From Hypomesus transpacificus (Eukaryota; Chordata; Actinopteri; Osmeriformes; Osmeridae): a stretch of 64,000 nt of DNA. Below are positions 34,601 through 48,727 of the stretch, in pieces. A model generated the notes under the pieces. It ran no database searches and was not told where the DNA came from. It saw only the letters and a list, made by a program, of their open reading frames with translations. The translations under genes and the position numbers were made by a program. Numbering within the stretch: position 1 is the first letter of the stretch; every line of letters begins with the position of its first letter. The stretch covers positions 336,336 to 400,335 of the forward strand of contig NC_061061.1 in NCBI RefSeq assembly GCF_021917145.1. Direction: 5' to 3'.

Positions 34601-37600
34601 GATGATCTGATGGAGCAGTGTGGTGGTGATGATCTGATGGAGCAGTGTGGTGGTGATGATATGATGGAGCAGTGTGGTGGTGATGATATGATGGAGCAGT
34701 GTGGTGGTGATGATATGATGGAGCAGTGTGGTGGTGGTGATGATCTGATGGAGCAGTGTGGTGGTGATGATATGATGGAGCAGTGTGGTGGTGGTAGTGA
34801 TCTGATATTATTATTATTATTAACTATTGTTATTATTATTATTAATATTATGAGTGGACTGTGGCCAATCAAGTTCTACTGAAGTTCCTAAGACGGCCAC
34901 CAGAGAGCAGCATGGTTGCTTCTTTCAGCAGGGTACCATCCTGTGTTCACCATCCAGAGTCCACTTCATCTCACCATCACCTAATCCGTGTCTAAACAAC
35001 GGTAGGTGCACTGTTACAAAGGAACAGTACATCAAAGGGGAGTGGACCAGGGAGCTGAAGAGTTTACAAGTGTGGCCATGAAATTGTTCTGTTGTCGAGT
35101 CTCTGCCCTTTAACCAGACCACTGTGGTCCTCAACATTAACCAGACCACTGTGGTCCTTATCATTAACCAGACCACTGTGGTCCTCATCATTAACCAAAC
35201 CACTGTGGTCCTCATCATTAACCAGACCACTGTGGTCCTCATCATTAACTAGACCACTGTGGTCCTCATCATTAACCAGACCACTGTGGTCCTCATCATT
35301 AACCAAACCACTGTGGTCCTCATCATTAACCAGACCACTGTGGTCCTCATCATTAACCAGACCACTGTGGTCCTCATCATTAACCAGACCACTGTGGTCC
35401 TCATCATTAACCAGACCACAGTGGTCCTTATCATTAACCAGACCACTGTGGTCCTCATCATTAACGAGACCACTGTGGTCCTCATCATTAACCAGACCAC
35501 TGTGGTCCTCATCATTAACCAGACCAGACTGGAGTTCTGACCACATGCTGACCAGAGCCAGCACACCACGTCCTCATTCCCAGCCTCTGAGCTTTCATCA
35601 TCAGCTCCATCATAGCAGGGAATCGTAATGACCTCACAGCTTTATTAGCCTGCTTGAGACAACGCTATACTGAATCCCCTTTACTGCATCGACGATGTTG
35701 AAAGAACTAGTTTACCTTTACCTAACCAGGTAGAAATAAGTTTGTATACAGTTCAGTGGGGAGTCAGGGGAGTGGGGAGGGGAGGAAAAGGGAGGTGGAG
35801 GATGCGAGGTAGGTGGGGGGCAGCAGAGAGACAGGAGGGAGGAGGGGGAGACAGGAGAGGGAGGGGGAGACAGGAGAGGGAGAGACAGGAGAGGGAGGAG
35901 GGGGAGACAGGAGAGGGAGGGGGAGGAGGGGGAGACAGGAGAGAGAGACAGGAGGGGAGGGAAGAGGGGGAGGAGGGGGAGACAGGAAAGGGAGGAGGGG
36001 GAGACAGGAGAGGGAGGAGGGGGAGACAGGAGGGAGGAGGGGAGACAGGAGAAGGAGGAGGGGGAGACAGGAGGGAGGAGGGGAGACAGGAGGGAGGAGG
36101 GGAGACAGGAGGGAGGAGGGGAGACAGGAGAGGGAGGAGGGGAGACAGGAGAGGGAGGAGGGGAGACAGGAGAAAGGAGGGGAGACAGGAGGGAGGAGGG
36201 GAGACAGGAGGGAGGAGGGGAGACAGGAGGGAGGAGGGGAGACAGGAGAGGGAGGAGGGGAGACAGGAGGGAGGAGGGGGGAGACAGGAGAGGGAGGAGG
36301 GGAGACAGGAGAAAGGAGGGGAGACAGGAGAGAGGAGGGGAGACAGGAGGGAGGAGGGGAGACGGGAGGGAGGAGGGGAGACAGGAGGGAGGAGGGGAGA
36401 CAGGAGAGGGAGGAGGGGAGACAGGAGAAAGGAGGGGAGACAGGAGAGAGGAGGGGAGACAGGAGAGGGAGGAGGGGAGACAGGAGGGAGGAGGGGGAGA
36501 CAGGAGAGGGAGGGGAGACAGGAGAAAGGAGGGGAGACAGGAGAGAGGAGGGGAGACAGGAGAGGGAGGAGGGGAGACAGGAGAGAGCAGCACCTTGCGA
36601 ATGTGAGCCTGGAGGCCTGAGAGTCCGTACAGCCGGAACACAAACCACATCTTCAGGGAGCGGAACCTCCGACCCAGAGGGATCTGCCAGTGCTGCAGAG
36701 GGGGGAGAAAGGTCAAAGGTCACATAGATAGAACATTATATTGACAAAGTATAGGTTCAAACATACTTACACATTAAACTTTTCAATTAAGTAATGTGAA
36801 TATATTAAATAAGTAAATTTTTGTGCAGCAAAAGATAAGTATAAGGGATTTTTTCTTTTTTGGGCCCTTAAACTCCAGCAAATTCAGAATTTGGTTCTAT
36901 AAAGATGTATCTTACCCTGTAGTCTGTCACAAGCCCTGCAAATGAAAGTCAGAGGTTAGTACACCACACACAGCTCCTGGTCCAGAGGTTAGTACACCAC
37001 ACACAGCTCCTGGTCCAGAGGTTAGTACACCACACACAGCTCCTGGTCCAGAGGTTAGTACACCACACACAGCTCCTGGTCCAGAGGTTAGTACACCACA
37101 CACAGCTCCTGGTCCAGAGGTTAGTACACCACACACAGCTCCTGGTCCAGAGGTTAGTACACCACACACAGCTCCTGGTCCAGAGGTTAGTACACCACAC
37201 ACAGCTCCTGGTCCAGAGGTTAGTACACCACACACAGCTCCTGGTCCAGAGGTTAGTACACCACACACAGCTCCTGGTCCAGAGGTTAGTACACCACACA
37301 CAGCTCCTGGTCCAGAGGTTAGTACACCACACACAGCTCCTGGTCCAGAGGTTAGTACACCACACACAGCTCCTGGTCCAGAGGTTAGTACACCAGACAA
37401 CACACACAGCTCCTGCTGAACATCCTTACATATTCTGAACATACTGGTGCTAGCAATCCTTGCCAGCAGAGAACCCCCTCATCACATGACCTATAGATGA
37501 CACTAGGCTGACGTAAACAAACTGACTTAGGATGACTTTTATTATACTAGAGGTGCAATAAATAACCTTATCTGTGTTGAGTGAATCATATGGTCAAGCC

Positions 37601-40600
37601 TAGGGTCAGGGAACTCTGTAAGTTTCCATGTGCACGCACGCGCACTCTGTCTCTGGGATCGATCATATTGACAGCTGACATGCTGAAGAGGGGACTTCTC
37701 ACCAATAAATGGTCTTACATGAAGACTGGGGAGTTAGACAAACTTTGGATTGAGATCAGACTTTGTCTCCTTGCTGGCAAGCATTAAAGTATTTGACTTT
37801 CTTTGAATGCGACGACTTTACATTATTTGGGAAATTATCCTAACAATGGGGAGAGGATGAGAGGAGGGGATGACAGAGGGTGAGAGGACAGGATGAGAGG
37901 AGGGGATGACAGAGGGTGAGAGGAGGGGATGACAGAGGGTGAGAGGAGGGGATGACAGAGGGTGAGAGGACAGGATGAGAGGAGGGGATGACAGAGGGTG
38001 AGAGGACAGGATGAGAGGAGGGGATGACAGAGGGTGAGAGGACAGGATGAGAGGAGGGGATGAGATTAGAGGATGAGATTAGAGGATGAGAGGAAAGGAT
38101 GAGGGAAGAGAACAAGAGGAGGGGATGAAGGGAGAGGATGAAAGGACAGGATGAGAGGAAAGGATGAGGGACTGGGAAGGGTTTGTACTGCTGAGTTAAT
38201 TTTACTTATTTATTGTCTGTTCTTATGGTACTGACTAGAGCAATGCATTTTACTTTGTGGACGGTAAAAAACGTCTAAGGTGAGCATGAGGATAAGTGAG
38301 AGGATGAGTGGGAGAGAGTAGGAATGTGAGGGTGATGCGAGAGTGGGAGGGTGAGCGTGAGTGACAGGGTGAAAGTGAGGGTAATGTAGCTTGCTGCGTT
38401 CTCCATCTATGGAGGGGGGGAGGAGGGGTCCACATGATGGACACAGGCTGACTCAACGGTTAGGAGGTGGTGAAGATGATTGGCTGTGTTCTGGTGACAC
38501 CAGTGATCAGCTGAAGGTGATTGGCTGGGTTCTGGTGACACCAGTGATCAGCTGAAGGTGATTGGCTGGGTTCTGGTGACACCAGTGATCAGCTGAAGGT
38601 GATTGGCTGGGTTCTGGTGACACCAGTGATCAGCTGAAGGTGACTGGTGGTGTTCTGATGGTAATCAGATGAAGGTGCTGTGCACACACCAAAGCCATGC
38701 TAACAGTTTTGAGTGTTTGTTGATGCAGGTTGACCCCCTGGTCTGCTGGTGACCCTAAGGCCAGCTAGCAGCGTCCGTTCTGGGACGTCTATCAGGGACC
38801 GTAACCCAGGGCCACAGACATACCACACGTGGGGAATACACACACCAAATAACTCATTTAATCGAATCAAACGTTAATTATGTAGACTTTTACAAGCATT
38901 GTCACAGGGGGATTCACAGCTGTCAACAGATCAGAACCTCTAACTAATCAAACCTTTCAAAGACGTTGAGGACAGCAGTGAAAACAGGGAATAGGAATTA
39001 TTGTTCTAATGGCTCAAACCAACCTGACTCCTGGTTTTCATGTGTGAGATAAAGAGGATCTATCTTGAAGGCCCCGATGATGTCAGACCTCTTCTTCACC
39101 CTGCAGGCAGACGGACGGACAGAGAGACAGACAGGCAGGCAGACAAAGAGTAACCATAAATAATATTCATAATTCTTACTAACTGACAAACTAAATATCA
39201 AAGCGATGAAACAACCATATCTACAGTCTACAACTGTACCACGTTATAATACAGCATTTCAAAGGCCATCTTGATGAAGCACAATCAATCTGCATCGGGT
39301 CTTAAAACGTCCTAGAATAGCAACAAAAGCGCACCTATTCACATCCAATCAGATTTGCTGAGCATAATTCACATCCAATCAGATTCACTGAGCATAAAAC
39401 CAGGAAATGAGATTCTGAGTCATCTTCCCAGACAGAACCACACGGCCTGTACATCAACCAACACGGCTGTGGGAAACGTCTTCATGTCTTCCTCTGACAA
39501 CCAGACTGTCTCTGATGGGTGGCATGACAGCTACTGTCTAGGTTTTATAAGGGCAGTTGGAACACATTTCAGAGGTTTAATATAAGTCGAACAGTTTATA
39601 CTGTTATAATAAATTATACTAATTGAATGCTGAAATTACTACAGCAAAGCTCGCTTTTCTGGCCTACCTGCATGTGATAAGAAAAATGCTTTTGCCATGT
39701 CGGATGAATAATAAAGCTTTCAGAGTCCAACCCTGAACCAAATACTTCACAAAGTATTCTATTAAACCTGTTAATGATATACCCAGCATTAAGGGGGCAA
39801 ATTATCTTTCAGTTCCACCACTCTACATGAAACAAGTACTAATATGTCCAAGTTCCCTAAAGAGTTCATTGAGTCTGTACCTGAAATTCAAACTGTAGCT
39901 TTGGTAGTGCCAGATGTTCACATTAACAGTTGAGAACCAGCAATAACACAGACAGACACTCACTAATGTGTGAACAACACAGTTGAGGATAGGCCCTTCA
40001 AAACAACCTCAATATCTGGTTATGTTTGAGGTTATTTCAGAAATAGATGATGAACGCAGACAGACTGTTTCAGACAATTGTTCATTTCTGGCCAGTCGTC
40101 GCCGTGGAAACGTCCTCGGGGCCTATCTGCCAGTGTCCAGGTTGTTAGGATGTGTTGACTGATGGGCAGATGGGCTTGTGGAACCTTAGTCCTGTCCTAA
40201 CTGTGACTATATGCTAATGTTTACACAGCAACAATAGACTCACTGTAAACACACATTAAAGACCAACCTCAAATTTAACGCTGTTAAGCCCTAAATATTA
40301 TTAGGTTCTCCGTAAAGATGTTTTTACAATACCAATGTCTCTAACAATCTCCAATGTAGGTGAGACATAGCCAGCAGTAGGCCTGGAAGCAGAACAAACA
40401 TTCATGTTTCTGTGCAGTTACAGTTTTACAACTAACCTTTTAAACTGACTGGTGTTCGCCATCTCGTCTTTTGAGATGACAGCTAGGGCTAACTCCGATA
40501 GAGCTGATGACAACCACTTTCCAGAGGGGAAACTTATTTACAGTTTGATTGCAAAGAGTGTTGAACAATATGTAGACCTTTCCAATATAAACCATTACAG

Positions 40601-43600
40601 TTTAGCAGTGGAAGTTGGCCTATTACACAAGTGAAGGGAGGTATGGGGGAGAGTGGTTTTTCCAGGGGAAAGTCAAGTCACCAAGTAAGGTGGATGTTGA
40701 ACGGGAGATCTTACCACATCGTAGAGCAGTCGAAGTTCACCAGAAGCCATTTGTGTGGGTTGAAGTTGAAGGAATCCGCAAACTAAAAACAAACATACAA
40801 AACACACACACAACTTGATGTAAATACAAGTTTCAGAACGTTTTGCAGAATGAGATGTGACTATTTTGAGTCTTTCACAACAATTTGGATCACTGCATGC
40901 AAACATTCTTAGCAACACCCACATTGAGTCAACAGAGGTTTGTATTTTATCATCCTTACAATAAGTAGCCTGGTAGCTAGGCTAGCCAGAAACTAGTTTA
41001 GATTAGGCTACACCACCACATCAGATAAACAATAACCAACAATTCAACAAGCTATGGCATCTTGCTAAAACAACTTGTCGACAACTCGCAAAAATGCATA
41101 ATAAATAGCACCAGATATGTGTTGTAGAGTACTAGTAGTGTTGTCTTGTTTGACTTGTGTATTAACAACTTATTTACGTTAGTCTTTGAGGTGTGTTCTC
41201 CTTCTTAGAGGCTAACCAACCAATAGAGAAAACGAATAACTCATCATTATTGCCAGAGAGATATTAGATGCGCAGCACACATCTCGACCTGGGCAGGCGT
41301 TTCAATATTTGAAATGCTAAACTGAGCATTTAGCCGTGGTGACTCTCCAACAGGTTCCTCCTCTCATGAGGCGTCTTATCTGTTTTGCTCGCTATCGTAT
41401 TTCTAATATCCTCTCTCGAACAGCCTTGCGACAGACGCAATCAAGAGCGAGGAGAGAAGACAATGTAGGCCAGGGCCACGTGGCTGCCATGCAGACAGAT
41501 GCAGGGTCCTGTCCATCACTCATCTCCTAGCAACCCGTCCTCCTGGAGGAAGAGAGCGCGGCTGTCAGTCTGACGGAGATCCAACCTCCCTCGTTCACTT
41601 CCTGTTGAAGAGTCTCTCTCACTCCCCCTCTCCCTCTCTCTCTCCCTCCTTCCCTCTCTCCCCCCCTCTCCTTTTCTCTCTCCTCTTCCATCCCTGTCCA
41701 ACCCCCCCCCCCCCCCCGCGCCCCCCCCCCTCCATCTCTTGCTCTTCTTCTCCGTCCAGCACTCTCAGAACTTGTGTGTCCAATAACCTGGTATTTCTTT
41801 GATGGGGGGAGGGAAAGGAATAGCAGTGTCTTATCTAAAGGTTAGAGGCAGCCTCAGGAAATGACACAGTCCTTATCTGCTGTGTGTGGTTGCAGCTCAG
41901 CTCTGCTGGGAAGGTGCACATCGCCTGCTAACTGATTGATGCTTGTTAATTCTCCTCTGATTGTCATCCCTATGCTACTTCCCTCTTGACATTTATGCCA
42001 CGTGAAAAGCGGATGGCGGTGGTCATATGTTTTCTGGCGTTGTGAAAAACAGTTTGTTTGTCATGTTTGTAAATCAAACATGACAGCGTGCGTGCGCGTG
42101 CATATTTGTGTGTGCGCAAGTGTGTGAGAGTGTGCAAGTGTTTGTGTGTGCTTTAGTATGCGTTTGTCTGTGTGCGTGGATGTGTGTGTGTGCACATGCT
42201 GGTGTGCCTGTGCACATGTGTGTTCTCGAGTGTGTCTTGTGTGCGTGCATGAGTGTGTTAGCCTCCCCACCTCGATGCCATCCAGCAGGGGTCTGAACTC
42301 TGGGCAGATGAAGGCGCTGCCGGCGTACGCAGCATCGATGTGCATCCAGACCTGCTCCTCGTTGCCTGTGTGAACACCGTACGTTACTGCACACGCAAAG
42401 CATACGCAAGCACGCGCGCTGCTGCGCCTTTTAAAAATGCCGTCAACCTCACTTACATATCGGCCCGAGTTCCATGACTCTGTCGAAGGCGCAGGATGGA
42501 GTGGTACCGAGTGTGGCGCAGAACTGAAACACAGACAGAAACACTGCATCACATTTCAAACTGTTCATTCATTCATTAACATCTGTTGAAGAAGCTTTTA
42601 TCCACAGTGGAATACAAATAGTGGATGTAAAATGTAGCACAGAAATTCAAGGATCAGAAGTGCGTAGTTCTTACAGTACTTTGGTGGTCAGACTCAAGTA
42701 AGGGTCTTTTAGGTTATCAGGCACAGTGCAAAGTAACCTCATCTCATCTCCAACAAGCAGGACGAAACTCAAATATCTCTATTACGACGCAACAATGAGT
42801 TCTCACTGTGCAATTATATCTCAGTGGACCAGGTGCATCTGGGGGGAAAAAGCTCAAATCAAACTAACAAACGAATCAAATTCATTATGATATCCAGTGC
42901 ACCTTAATTGTGAGGTAACACACTTAAGGCCGATTTATACTACTCCGACTCCGTTACGGACAGACGCACGCACGGAGTCGGACGGATTGGTTGAATTTAT
43001 ACTACTCCAACGGTTCTGCGTTCTGAAAGCAATTCACCGCCAGAACAGTAGATCGCGCTGCACCGCGATGCTAGCTAAGTTATCGAAAAGTCGGAGCAAA
43101 TTTACAAATGAGCCGTTTCATCAATAAAATAAGCACATTTTCAGCAACTACACTGCCCATTTCTTGTCACATTTTAATACAGATGCTGATTTACATTGTT
43201 GTACTGTACAACAATGGCGGTCAAAGGATTCTGTTCTCTTGTCGGTCACGGCAACCCCGCACCTGACACAAGTGGTTCTTAATACGGACCAATCACAGCC
43301 AAGGGGTATCCGTAAAATGACGGTTTGACGGACGGATAGTCAGGAAAATCAGGAGGTGCACGTAAAGCTCTCTGAGGGGTTCAGAGAGGACACGGAGAGG
43401 GAGTTCCTTGACGAAGAGGGCGTTCCCTGTGGGCATGTCCGTAAAAACGCAGAAGTAATAATTGGCCTTTAGTCTGGTACGACCTGCAGCTGCCGGTACG
43501 AATGCAGTTCTAAATCTCAGTTGTGAAACAGTTGGACAGGCTTGACCCTTGTTCCAGCCCCTGTCTGTCTGTGGTCACATCTCTGTTATCAGATCCAGTT

Positions 43601-46600
43601 CATTAGGTTGGTCGAAGAGAGCAGATAGGAAACAACGTTAGCCTTTACAGAGCTGCGGGCCATGGAAACACCAGACCCTGCTGGGAAACCATGTCCTTTT
43701 CTACTGAAGACAGAGAACAGCTGCTTTTATGTGTGTGTGTGTATATATGACGATATATATGCCAAAAATACTAGAATGCCCTATTACATCCAGTAGCATT
43801 TTGCCGTATTCAAGCCAGCATGCTTTACTGGATATTCTGACCCACAATCCTTTGTGCAGTCGTGTCTCTCTCTCCCAGGACTCTCCTGATACAGGTGGAA
43901 CGTTCACAAACCCGGAGGTTAAGAAAAGGATGAGTGTCCTTACAAAAAAGGGGATGAGTCCAGCTTTCTTGTCATCATCCATCAGCTTCCGGAAGGTCTC
44001 GCCCTGCACCGCATACCTGTCGTCCGTGGCAACCTTCTTCATCTGCACGCCACCAATCAGACCGGCTCGTTCCACGGACGAATGGGACTGCAGAAAGGAG
44101 TAGGGTTAGGGTGAGACGCTAGTGTACAGACTGGAGTAGGGTTAGGGTGAGACGCTAGTGTACAGACTGGAGTAGGGTTAGGATGAGACGCTAGTGTACA
44201 GACTGGAGTAGGGTTAGGATGAGACGCTAGTGTACAGACTGGAGTAGGGTTAGGGTGAGACGCTAGTGTACAGACTGGAGTAGGGTTAGGGTGAGACGCT
44301 AGTGTACAGACTGGAGTAGGGTTAGGGTGAGACGCTAGTGTACAGACTGGAGTAGGGTTAGGGTGAGACGCTAGTGTACAGACTGGAGTAGGGTTAGGAT
44401 GAGACGCTAGTGTACAGACTGGAGTAGGGTTAGGGTGAGACGCTAGTGTACAGACTGGAGTAGGGTTAGGGTGAGACGCTAGTGTACAGACTGGAGTAGG
44501 GTTAGGATGAGACGCTAGTGTACAGACTGGAGTAGGGTTAGGATGAGACGCTAGTGTACAGACTGGAGTAGGGTTAGGGTGAGACGCTAGTGTACAGACT
44601 GGAGTAGGGTTAGGGTGAGACGCTAGTGTACAGACTGGAGTAGGGTTAGGATGAGACGCTAGTGTACAGACTGGAGTAGGGTTAGGGTGAGACGCTAGTG
44701 TACAGACTGGAGTAGGGTTAGGGTGAGACGCTAGTGTACAGACTGGAGTAGGGTTAGGGTGAGACGCTAGTGTACAGACTAGAGTAAGGAACTGAAATCT
44801 TTTCCTTCACACCATGATAGTGCGTTGTCCTAAAGCAGATCTGTAGTTTTAGACTAGCAGCATTTCAAAGTGTTAAATCAACACCAGGAGTGTTCATTTT
44901 AATTGCTACGTGTTCAGATGGGTCCACCCTCATGAGATCCACATGTATAAACACTCCTGGTGTTATGTAAATGAATTGTTTTAAGTTGCTTCTTCCAGTA
45001 CAGCAGTGTTAGCCGGATTCCCCAGCTCCTGGGAGTGCTACAGCACTCTGGTGGAAGCAGACTGCATCCCTGAAAGGTTGTGGTGTACCTCAGGCAGAAT
45101 CCTGCTCTGGCCTCTGACCAGCAAGGGCAGCCTGAGTCATCCTCACCCCCACAGCCCCATCAGCCCGAGGCCGAGGCCGAGGCCGGGGCCGAGGCCGGGG
45201 CCAGCCAGGTGGAGGGAAGAAAACAAACATGGCCGACGTTGTGACCCTTCGCTGTGATCCGTCTCAGATGACCCATGTGAACGTCAGTGAAAATGGAAAA
45301 AGGCAGGCGAATACTTCCAAGTTAAAGGTCAACTGCCTTGACTAAAAGCCAGCAGGAAGTCCGTCTCACCTGGTCCGAGGCGTAGGCCACCAGCTTGGAC
45401 ATGATGTCAGCCTCCGAGCGCTCGGGGTCGGTGGCCTGGACGAGTCGCACCGCACGGCAACGAGCCGCCAGCAGAGCCATCAGAGTAGCCTCACTGGCTG
45501 TGCCCTGGAGGAGGAGGGGAGGAGGGGAGGAGGAAGGGAGGGGAGGGGAGGAGGGTGGGAGGGGAGGAGGGTGGGAGGAGGAGGGAAGGGGAGGTGAGGG
45601 GAGGAGGGGAGGAGGAGGGGAGGGGAGGGGAGGGGAGGGGAGGGGAGGGGAGGGGAGGGGGAGGGGAGGGGAGGGGAGGGGAGGGGAGGAGGGTGGGAGG
45701 GGGGGAGGAGGGCAGGAGGAGGGTGGGAGGGCAGGAGGAGGAGGGGAGGTGGAGGGGAGGAGGGTGGGAGGAGGGTGGGAGGGGAGGAGGAGTAGGGGAG
45801 GTGAGGGGAGGAGGGGAGGAGGGGAGGAGGGGAGGGAGGAGGAGGAGGGGATGGGAGGGGAGGGGGGGTGGAGGAGGGGAGGAGGGTGGGAGGGGAGGAG
45901 GGTGGGAGGAGGGGAAGGGAGGAGGAGGAGGGGATGGGAGGGGAGGGGGGGTGGAGGAGGGGAGAGGAGGGGAGAGGGGGAGGTGAGGAGAGGAGAGGAG
46001 GTAAGGTGAGGGTAAGGTGATGGGAGAGGACAGGAGAGAGGAGAGGACAGTAGGAAGGCAGACAGACAGGCAGGAGAAGACCGTATGATAAACACAACAT
46101 GAGTTGCTGTAATGCATTCAGCATTTCTATATTCTATTTAGGTTTTGCTCCTCAAACATACTAATTTCACTATCATGCAAACTACCCCTTCTGTCTCACG
46201 ATGGTTTTCAAAGGACTGAGTCTATTCACTCACCACTCCGCCCCCCCCCCCCCCCCCCCCCCCCCCTCAGCCAGGCTGCTCTCAGCATCTCTTTCACTGG
46301 ATCTGCCGTTGAATCACCAGCGAGAGATCAAACGATCAGGAGATGTGAGTCATGTCGCAGCCATAATCAGCAGAATGATGGGCCTCACAACAGATGTGGA
46401 CAGTCACAGACTGAGCGTGACTCCGTGGGGCCAGGGGTTGTTATCCTGGATAGGTCAGAAAGATCAGCCAATCAATGCTGACTGCAGGAGGGCGATGACC
46501 CTCGTGAAGACGCATCTGTGTCCCCTGGAGAACATTGACGTCTGCCATACTTTTAGTGTCAGTGTACCATAAGACAAGTTGAATAAAAGCATCAGATACA

Positions 46601-48695
46601 TGTGTGAAATGTGAATGAAAAAATCATGAATAAAACGTAAACACGGATGTTCCCCTTGTGAAACCACAGTTCACCTGGAACATTAAAACACAAAGGCCAC
46701 AAGGGAGTTCATCTAGCCAGAGGGAGGTCCAGACCAGGCCAACATGCTGTCTCTCTGGGCTGAGAGACAGAGGGAGGTCCAGACCAGGCCAACATGATGT
46801 CTCTCTGGGCTGAGAGACAGAGGGAGGTCCAGAGCAGGCCAACATGCTGTCTCTCTGGGCTGAGAGACTGGCCTTCACAGAAGGTGTGTTGAAGGAACAC
46901 ATGACAGTCTGCCATTGTACGTTTCTGATTTTCAATGAGCGCTGTTCTCCTGTCGCTACGTTGCTGCCGTGCGCCCCCAGAGCGGGCTGGGCGGGCTGCG
47001 CTCGGTCTAAGCACTCATTACATTAGCTGTGTGAGAGGAGAGCCATTTGTTGCCATAGTGAGGAGCGTTTAAAAAGGGCCAGTGACAACAAAAGCACCCC
47101 TACGACGAGGCCGCGACGTGACAGCCGAGCGCTCTGACACGCCCCGAACACCCTCAGACACAGCTGGTCTGCTGCATCCACACATCCTGACCACGTCAAG
47201 CTCTCCTCTCAAAATCTCCTCTCCACAACCCCCCCCCCCCCCCCTCCTCCTTCCCCCAACCACAGTCCTGCAGCAGTCTGTCTGCTGACATACTGAAAGG
47301 CAATTTCCAATGTTTTTCTGCTCTTGCGGAGGAAACAAATCGTTGACAGACAAATTGCTGATGGATTTTAGAGCGGATCAATCCTGTCACCCTAAACGTT
47401 CTCTGTGCTCTCTGAGGTGCCCTGAGCCACACGGTCTATCTGAAGGGCCCTGTTTCCGTTACCATCTGTGAGCACAGACAACCGGACGAGCAGCTGCCTG
47501 CAGGTTATTAAACGACACATCAAGGGATGGGGGCGATACTGAACATTACTTAGAAGGATCGTAGCGAGAGGGCAAATCAATATTGACATTTGAATGTGGA
47601 GAGGTCTAACGTTGCAGACGCTGCGTGTTCTTCTGACCCCACCTGGATGACCCCCCTCCCTTTACCCCCCCTCCCTGTTCCCCCCTGCCTGTTCCCCCCT
47701 CCCTGTACCCACCTGGATGACCCCCCCTCCCTGTATCCACCTGGATGACCCCCCCTCCCTGTACCCCCCTCCCTGTACCCACCTGGATGACCCCCCCTAC
47801 CTGTTCCCCCTCCCTGTGCCCACCTGGATGACCCCCCCCTCCCTATACCCCCCCTCTCTGTACCCCCCTCCCTGTACCCACCTGGATGACCCCCCCTTCC
47901 TGTACCCACCTGGATGACCCCCCCTACCTGTTCCTCCCTCCCTGTGCCCACCTGGATGACCCCCCCCTCCCTATAGCCCCCCTCTCTGTACCCCCCTCCC
48001 TGTACCCACCTGGATGACCCCCCCTCCCTGTACCCACCTGGATGACCCCCCCCTCCCTATACCCCCCCTCTCTGTACCCCCCCTCCCTGTTCCCCCCTCC
48101 CTGTACCCACCTGGATGACCCCCCCTCCCTGTACCCACCTGGATGACCCCCCCTCCCTGTTTCCCCCTCCCTGTACCCACCTGGATGACCCCCCCTCCCT
48201 GTACCCACCTGGATGACCCCCCCTCCCTGTTTCCCCCTCCCTGTACCCACCTGGATGACCCCCCCTCCCTGTACCCACCTGGATGACCCCCCCTCCCTGT
48301 TTCCCCCTCCCTGTACCCACCTGGATGACCCCCCCTCCCTGTACCCACCTGGATGACCCCCCCTCCCTGTTTCCCCCTCCCTGTACCCACCTGGATGACC
48401 CCCCCTCCCTGTACCCACCTGGATGACCCCCCCTCCCTGTTTCCCCCTCCCTGTACCCACCTGGATGACCCCCCCTCCCTGTTTCCCCCTCCCTGTACCC
48501 ACCTGGATGACCCCCCCTCCCTGTTTCCCCCTCCCTGTACCCACCTGGATGACCCCCCCTCCCTGGCCCTGGGTTCCAGCGATGAAGTCTCCAGGGAGTT
48601 TCAGCATCTTCCCCAGCCAGTCCAGCATCACTGTCTCCAGCTCTGTACAGGCTGGGCTGGCGGCCTGCACACACACACACACACATATAGACAAT

Positions 48696-48727
<32 letters not shown>

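Noticed and set aside
33140..34882. 580-aa open frame with DDLMEQCGG repeats
   Set aside because: It is produced by a minisatellite with steps of three bases inside a ddc intron, antisense to the gene; the opposite strand is equally open. No non-repeat coding context.
35742..36727. Arg/Glu/Gly-rich and Pro/Ser-rich open frames
   Set aside because: Polypurine minisatellite translated in several frames; only the 99-bp ddc exon at 36692-36594 is real.
44091..44788. Interstitial telomere or chromosome-end fusion
   Set aside because: GGGTTAGGG is only part of a 36-bp unit inside a normal gene intron; no TTAGGG run.
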